Positions 6,697 through 9,499 of a stretch of 9,499 bases of DNA are shown piece by piece (within the stretch, counting starts at the first letter, position 1; every line of letters begins with the position of its first letter). The notes beneath the pieces were generated by a model that made no database searches, was not told the DNA's origin, and worked only from the letters and a program-made list of their open reading frames with translations. Origin of the DNA: Miniphocaeibacter sp964345925 (GTDB taxonomy: Bacteria; Bacillota; Clostridia; Tissierellales; Peptoniphilaceae); the NCBI GenBank assembly GCA_964345925.1, contig CAYFSP010000051.1, positions 1 to 9,499 on the forward strand, in the 5' to 3' direction. The position numbers were made by a program, and so were the translations under genes.

Positions 6697-7674
6697 CTAT
6701 CTTTCTTTAAACAAATTCTTTATAAAAACTTCTTTAGTCATTCCATTTATATAAAAATCTATATCTACATCTTCTAAAATATTTTCAAAATCCTTCTCTT
6801 TGAAATTAAGTCCTATGAATTTATTCGTAAACTTATCCACTTCATCATTCCCAAAGAAATCCCCATTTATTACAAACTTGGTAACTTTTCCTCTATCAAG
6901 AGAAATACCGTATTCAACTATTCCAAAATCATGTTTTTCTTCTATTTGAACTTCAAATTTTGGAGTTTTACCATAATTCCAGTCATCATTACCAAACTTT
7001 TCTTTTACTATTTCTTCTATTTTCTTTATTTCTTCTTCATTTGGCTCTGTTATATGATCAATGTTGAAAACTTCCATTACCGTATTATTTAAATGATCCA
7101 TAAACTCTAAAGGAGATAAATCTATTTCGTCTTTTAATCTTCCCACTCTAGATATGACAGACTTAACATTTTTTCCAACAAATTTTAATGGATTTGGCTT
7201 TAATGCATTTTTTAAATGTTCTAAATTTCCACCAAATAAAATTGTTCCATGGTGTAATACTTTTCCATTTCTATGGTACTGTGCATTTCCAGAAAATTTC
7301 TTACCATCTATTACAAGGTCATTTCTTCCTGTAAATTCGCCTTTTAATCCTAGTTTCTCAAGGGCTATTAATACTGGTTTTGTAAAATACTCAAAGGAAT
7401 TACCCTCTCTTTCCTTTGTTATAAAGCTATACTGTATTACTTCCATATCCTGAAAAACAGCTCCACCACCAGATAATCTTCTCACTATATCTATATTGTT
7501 ATCTTCACAGTATTTTATATTTACTTCCTTGTAAATATTTTGATTTTTACCTATTACTACACATGGATTATTTCTCCATACCATAAATATATCATCATTA
7601 TAATTATTGAAAACATAGTTTTCTACTGCAAGATTATAAGCAATCCTATTATATGGACTCTTTACAACTATCAT
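6697..7674 (-). CDS. lplA: Lipoate-protein ligase A (downstream paralogue)
   Basis: An ATP-dependent ligase that activates free lipoate (or octanoate) to the acyl-AMP and transfers it to a lysine of lipoyl domains such as GcvH. 325 residues, close to the roughly 338 of E. coli LplA. Motifs are RRLSGGGAVFQD (65-76), FTGRNDLVIDGKKFSGNAQ (114-132) with Lys126 at the position of the catalytic lysine, and HHGTILFGG (141-149). The C-terminal accessory domain is present (DWNYGKTPKF, then GIVEYGI). Unusual is Gln75 where most LplA proteins have His (AVFHD), and the following Gly-Asn is replaced by EVI. RBS AGAGGAG lies 7 bases before the ATG and inside the end of the upstream paralogue, 4 bases away. 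The ligase call is firm; its acyl and protein preferences are not visible. Confidence 0.93.
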   Translation of the reverse strand: MIVVKSPYNRIAYNLAVENYVFNNYNDDIFMVWRNNPCVVIGKNQNIYKEVNIKYCEDNNIDIVRRLSGGGAVFQDMEVIQYSFITKEREGNSFEYFTKPVLIALEKLGLKGEFTGRNDLVIDGKKFSGNAQYHRNGKVLHHGTILFGGNLEHLKNALKPNPLKFVGKNVKSVISRVGRLKDEIDLSPLEFMDHLNNTVMEVFNIDHITEPNEEEIKKIEEIVKEKFGNDDWNYGKTPKFEVQIEEKHDFGIVEYGISLDRGKVTKFVINGDFFGNDEVDKFTNKFIGLNFKEKDFENILEDVDIDFYINGMTKEVFIKNLFKER

Positions 7675-7678
7675 ATAA

Positions 7679-8689
7679 TTACTCCTCTATTAAAATATTT
7701 ATTTTTTCTATACTCTCTCTGTTAAATATATCGTTAATAAATGTTTCCGTATTCATTCCCAATATATAATCTGATATTGAATTTGTAAATAAAGCCTCTC
7801 TAAAGCTACTTTCAGTAAATCTAGTACCTTTTAATCGCTCTGAAAACTTCTTTATATCATTATGACCAAAGAAGTCGCCATTTATAAATATATCCTTTAC
7901 TACACCTTCAGATATACATATTCCGTACTCTACTATTCCAAATTTATGCTTTACTGAATGTTTAACATTACATCTTGGACTCTTATCATAATTCCAACTA
8001 TCGTTAGCAAATCTATTTTCTTTAATCTTGTCTATGCCTTCTTCCATTTTGGAATCTATTTTTGTAATATGATCTATTTCAAAATCCTCTAATACAGTAT
8101 TAGTAATATGCTCCATAAATTCCGTTATGGATAAGTCCATTTCATATTTTAACATTCCTACTCTTGCAGAAACTGAATTAACGTTTTTTCCTATGAATTT
8201 TAAAGGATTTGGACTTAAAGCATTTTTCATATTCTCCATATTTCCACCATATAGTATAGATCCATGATGAAGTACTTTTCCATTGTTATGATATTGTGCA
8301 TTTCCAGAAAATTTCTTACCATCTATAATAAGATCATTTCTGCCTGTAAATTCGCCTTTTAAACCTAATTTTGCAAGGGCATCGATTATTGGCTTTGTAA
8401 AATATGCAAAGGAGTTACCTTCTCTCTCCTTAGTTATAAAGGTATACTGTATAATTTCTAAATCACAATATATCGTTCCTCCACCTGATAGTCTCCTTAC
8501 TATATCAATATTATTATTCAAACAAAAATCTATATTTACTTCTTTATAAATATTTTGATTTCTTCCCAGTAAAATACTAGGTTTATTTCTCCAAATAATG
8601 AATACATCATCATTTGTATTATTAAAAAGATATTCTTCTAAAGCATGATTATATGCTGGATCTAAATTATTATTCTCTATTACTATCAT
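7679..8689 (-). CDS. lplA: Lipoate-protein ligase A (upstream paralogue)
   Basis: A tandem paralogue of the following gene. 336 residues: 108 of the first 150 are identical by ungapped hand alignment, while the C-terminal accessory domain has diverged further and carries an 11-residue longer tail. It keeps RRLSGGG (65-71), FTGRNDL (114-120), GKKFSGNAQ with Lys126, HHGSILYGG and the accessory-domain SWNYDKSP. At position 75 it has Cys (GGGTIYCD), where its partner has Gln and typical LplA has His. It is the first gene of the lipoate operon; the start ATG is preceded by AGGCGG at 5 bases, a one-mismatch Shine-Dalgarno. The two copies may divide labour between acceptor proteins or between lipoate and octanoate, or one may supply octanoylated substrate to LipA; this is inference. 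Confidence 0.92.
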   Translation of the reverse strand: MIVIENNNLDPAYNHALEEYLFNNTNDDVFIIWRNKPSILLGRNQNIYKEVNIDFCLNNNIDIVRRLSGGGTIYCDLEIIQYTFITKEREGNSFAYFTKPIIDALAKLGLKGEFTGRNDLIIDGKKFSGNAQYHNNGKVLHHGSILYGGNMENMKNALSPNPLKFIGKNVNSVSARVGMLKYEMDLSITEFMEHITNTVLEDFEIDHITKIDSKMEEGIDKIKENRFANDSWNYDKSPRCNVKHSVKHKFGIVEYGICISEGVVKDIFINGDFFGHNDIKKFSERLKGTRFTESSFREALFTNSISDYILGMNTETFINDIFNRESIEKINILIEE

Positions 8690-8736
8690 ATTAACCGCCT
8701 AATTAAAAGATTTGGAAACTTTTTCCCAATATAAAA

Positions 8737-8745
8737 ATTATATCA
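8737..8745 (-). promoter_or_regulatory. Extended -10 promoter of the lipoate operon
   Basis: TGATATAAT on the minus strand is a perfect extended -10 (TGnTATAAT), 48 bases before the first lplA ATG. The hexamer 17 bases upstream is TTTTTG, a weak -35, which is typical of extended -10 promoters. The expected leader is about 40 bases; no riboswitch is evident. Confidence 0.6.
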
Positions 8746-8768
8746 TACTACATAAGTTACAAAAAGAA

Positions 8769-8798
8769 AAGAGAAATTAATAACAATTAATTTCTCTT
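8769..8798 (-). terminator. Rho-independent terminator of the Nim-like gene
   Basis: A 13-bp inverted repeat AAGAGAAATTAAT / ATTAATTTCTCTT with a 4-base loop, 4 bases beyond the stop codon, followed on the minus strand by TTCTTTTTG. Its U tail abuts the lipoate-operon promoter, so the two transcription units are tightly packed. Confidence 0.85.
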
Positions 8799-8802
8799 AA
8801 GA

Positions 8803-9276
8803 CTATTTATAATATTTTCCTGTAATTTCATTAATTTTGAGTTCAATAACAGCTGTTCCCTTTAACATATTAGTAGGTATGTCCTTATGTGTTAAATGAG
8901 GTGTATATTTTTTTATAACTTCATCAAGTGCTATTTTCTTAACTTCTAAATCACTCACTATTGATGCGTTTCCCATAATTACAACTGACTCATATTCCGT
9001 ATTCGTATCACATGGATCTTCCTCTTCATCTAGTAATAGGCTTATCATATTATATACACAAAGACTAACTCTACTATCATTGTTTATATTGTCTATTTTC
9101 TTTCCCTTTGGTAAACCATGTATATATATTTTTTCATCTATGTAGACAAAATGTACGGGAATAACATATGGCGAACCATCCTTATTCAACATTCCTAGAG
9201 AGCCTGTTTCCGTTTTATTTAACAAATCATAAATTTGTTCTTTCCCCAAAATATGGTTTTTCATTCTATTTTGCAT
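8803..9276 (-). CDS. Pyridoxamine 5'-phosphate oxidase-like flavoprotein, NimA-related
   Basis: 157 residues with the split-barrel FMN-binding fold typical of Nim/PNPOx-like proteins. Visible are GSLGMLNKDGSPYVIPVHFVY-type strands (25-45; small residue, turn, then Y-V-I-P-V), IYIHGLPKGKKID (50-62), which resembles the Nim HGAxxGRK segment, and SRVSLCVYN (68-76). A central ESVVIMGNASIV strand and a closing TAVIELKINEITGK follow. These proteins bind FMN or F420 in the cytoplasm. Some Nim proteins reduce nitroimidazoles, but most homologues have no assigned substrate, and resistance should not be inferred here. The first ATG is chosen because AGGAGG (9286-9281) lies at the right distance; a second Met is at residue 5. 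It is a single-gene unit with its own terminator. Confidence 0.85.
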   Translation of the reverse strand: MQNRMKNHILGKEQIYDLLNKTETGSLGMLNKDGSPYVIPVHFVYIDEKIYIHGLPKGKKIDNINNDSRVSLCVYNMISLLLDEEEDPCDTNTEYESVVIMGNASIVSDLEVKKIALDEVIKKYTPHLTHKDIPTNMLKGTAVIELKINEITGKYYK

Positions 9277-9351
9277 AATATCCTCCTAACCAAATACAAG
9301 CTATAGTCACTACAACAATAAGGTAAAAAATAGCAATCACTTTAGATTACC

Positions 9352-9447
9352 TTAATCAAAACCATCTTTCATATTACTACATATAGCAATATACTCCAAA
9401 CTGTAGCTTATTCCTCTACTCATATATAGATAATCCTTTATTTTCAT
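9352..9447 (-). CDS. Possible 31-residue small ORF of unknown function
   Basis: An ATG at 9447 opens 31 codons to TAA, with AGGAA about 7 bases upstream. The peptide begins MKIKDYLYMSRGISYSLEY and ends NMKDGFD. It has no membrane segment, signal or motif that I recognise. It lies 75 bases upstream of the Nim-like gene on the same strand and could be a leader peptide, a small protein, or chance. Chance is a serious alternative at this length. Apart from this ORF, the stretch 9277-9499 shows nothing else I can support. Confidence 0.22.
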   Translation of the reverse strand: MKIKDYLYMSRGISYSLEYIAICSNMKDGFD

Positions 9448-9499
9448 AAATCTGTTCCTATAAAAGATTATTTTTATCACTATTACAATATATCATAGT

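Noticed and set aside
7154..7725. Plus-strand open frames at 7154-7453 and 7540-7725
   Set aside because: Both are antisense to the lplA genes and show no ribosome binding site or recognisable motif.
8703..8802. Riboswitch or structured leader before the lipoate operon
   Set aside because: The leader is only about 40 bases. The one strong hairpin in the interval is the terminator of the upstream gene.
9321..9353. Inverted AAGGT / ACCTT repeat as a terminator after the small ORF
   Set aside because: Only 5 bp pair in the outer stem around a large interior loop, with no adjacent U run, so it is too weak to call.

Overview
This window looks like chromosomal DNA from a low-GC Gram-positive anaerobe, probably Bacillota and most plausibly a clostridial or Tissierella-like lineage. 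The evidence is the strong A+T bias, frequent AGGAGG-type ribosome binding sites, short intergenic gaps with U-tailed hairpin terminators, and the gene set itself (AgaS/NagA amino-sugar catabolism, QueH, LipA with LplA, a Nim-like flavoprotein). No lineage marker such as an rRNA gene is present, so this is inference. I see no tRNA, rRNA, CRISPR array, insertion sequence or phage gene.

Region 1 (1-3060, minus strand) is an amino-sugar operon transcribed agaS -> nagA -> PfkB-type sugar kinase. The kinase runs off the left edge. The three enzymes would deacetylate GalNAc-6-P (or GlcNAc-6-P), convert the amine to a ketohexose phosphate and phosphorylate it. The agaS N-terminus is broken twice: one missing A in a homopolymer just after the start, and a TAA that replaces an expected CAA. 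The remaining 355 codons are intact. Upstream lie a TATAAT box and several CTGGTA-type elements that look like operators for a GntR-type repressor.

Region 2 (3070-5840) holds four unrelated-looking genes. queH (minus) makes the last step of queuosine synthesis. Two tandem plus-strand genes encode small paralogous proteins resembling DUF6572, each followed by a hairpin with the same 15-base core. Convergent to them is a membrane protein with four N-terminal helices and a C-terminal domain that looks like a circularly permuted NlpC/P60 (YiiX-like) cysteine hydrolase. Shared or gene-specific terminators separate these units.

Region 3 (5809-8745, minus strand) is a lipoate operon: an extended -10 promoter, two tandem lplA paralogues and lipA, closed by a 12-bp terminator. 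It combines lipoate (or octanoate) ligation with sulfur insertion, presumably to lipoylate GcvH or 2-oxoacid dehydrogenase subunits encoded elsewhere.

Region 4 (8769-9499, minus strand) has a single Nim/pyridoxamine-5'-phosphate-oxidase-like flavoprotein gene with its own terminator, preceded by a possible 31-residue ORF.

Most of the window is conventional metabolism. The points most worth a second look are the doubly disrupted agaS, the tandem DUF6572-like pair with repeated hairpins, and the duplicated LplA genes with altered active-site motifs.
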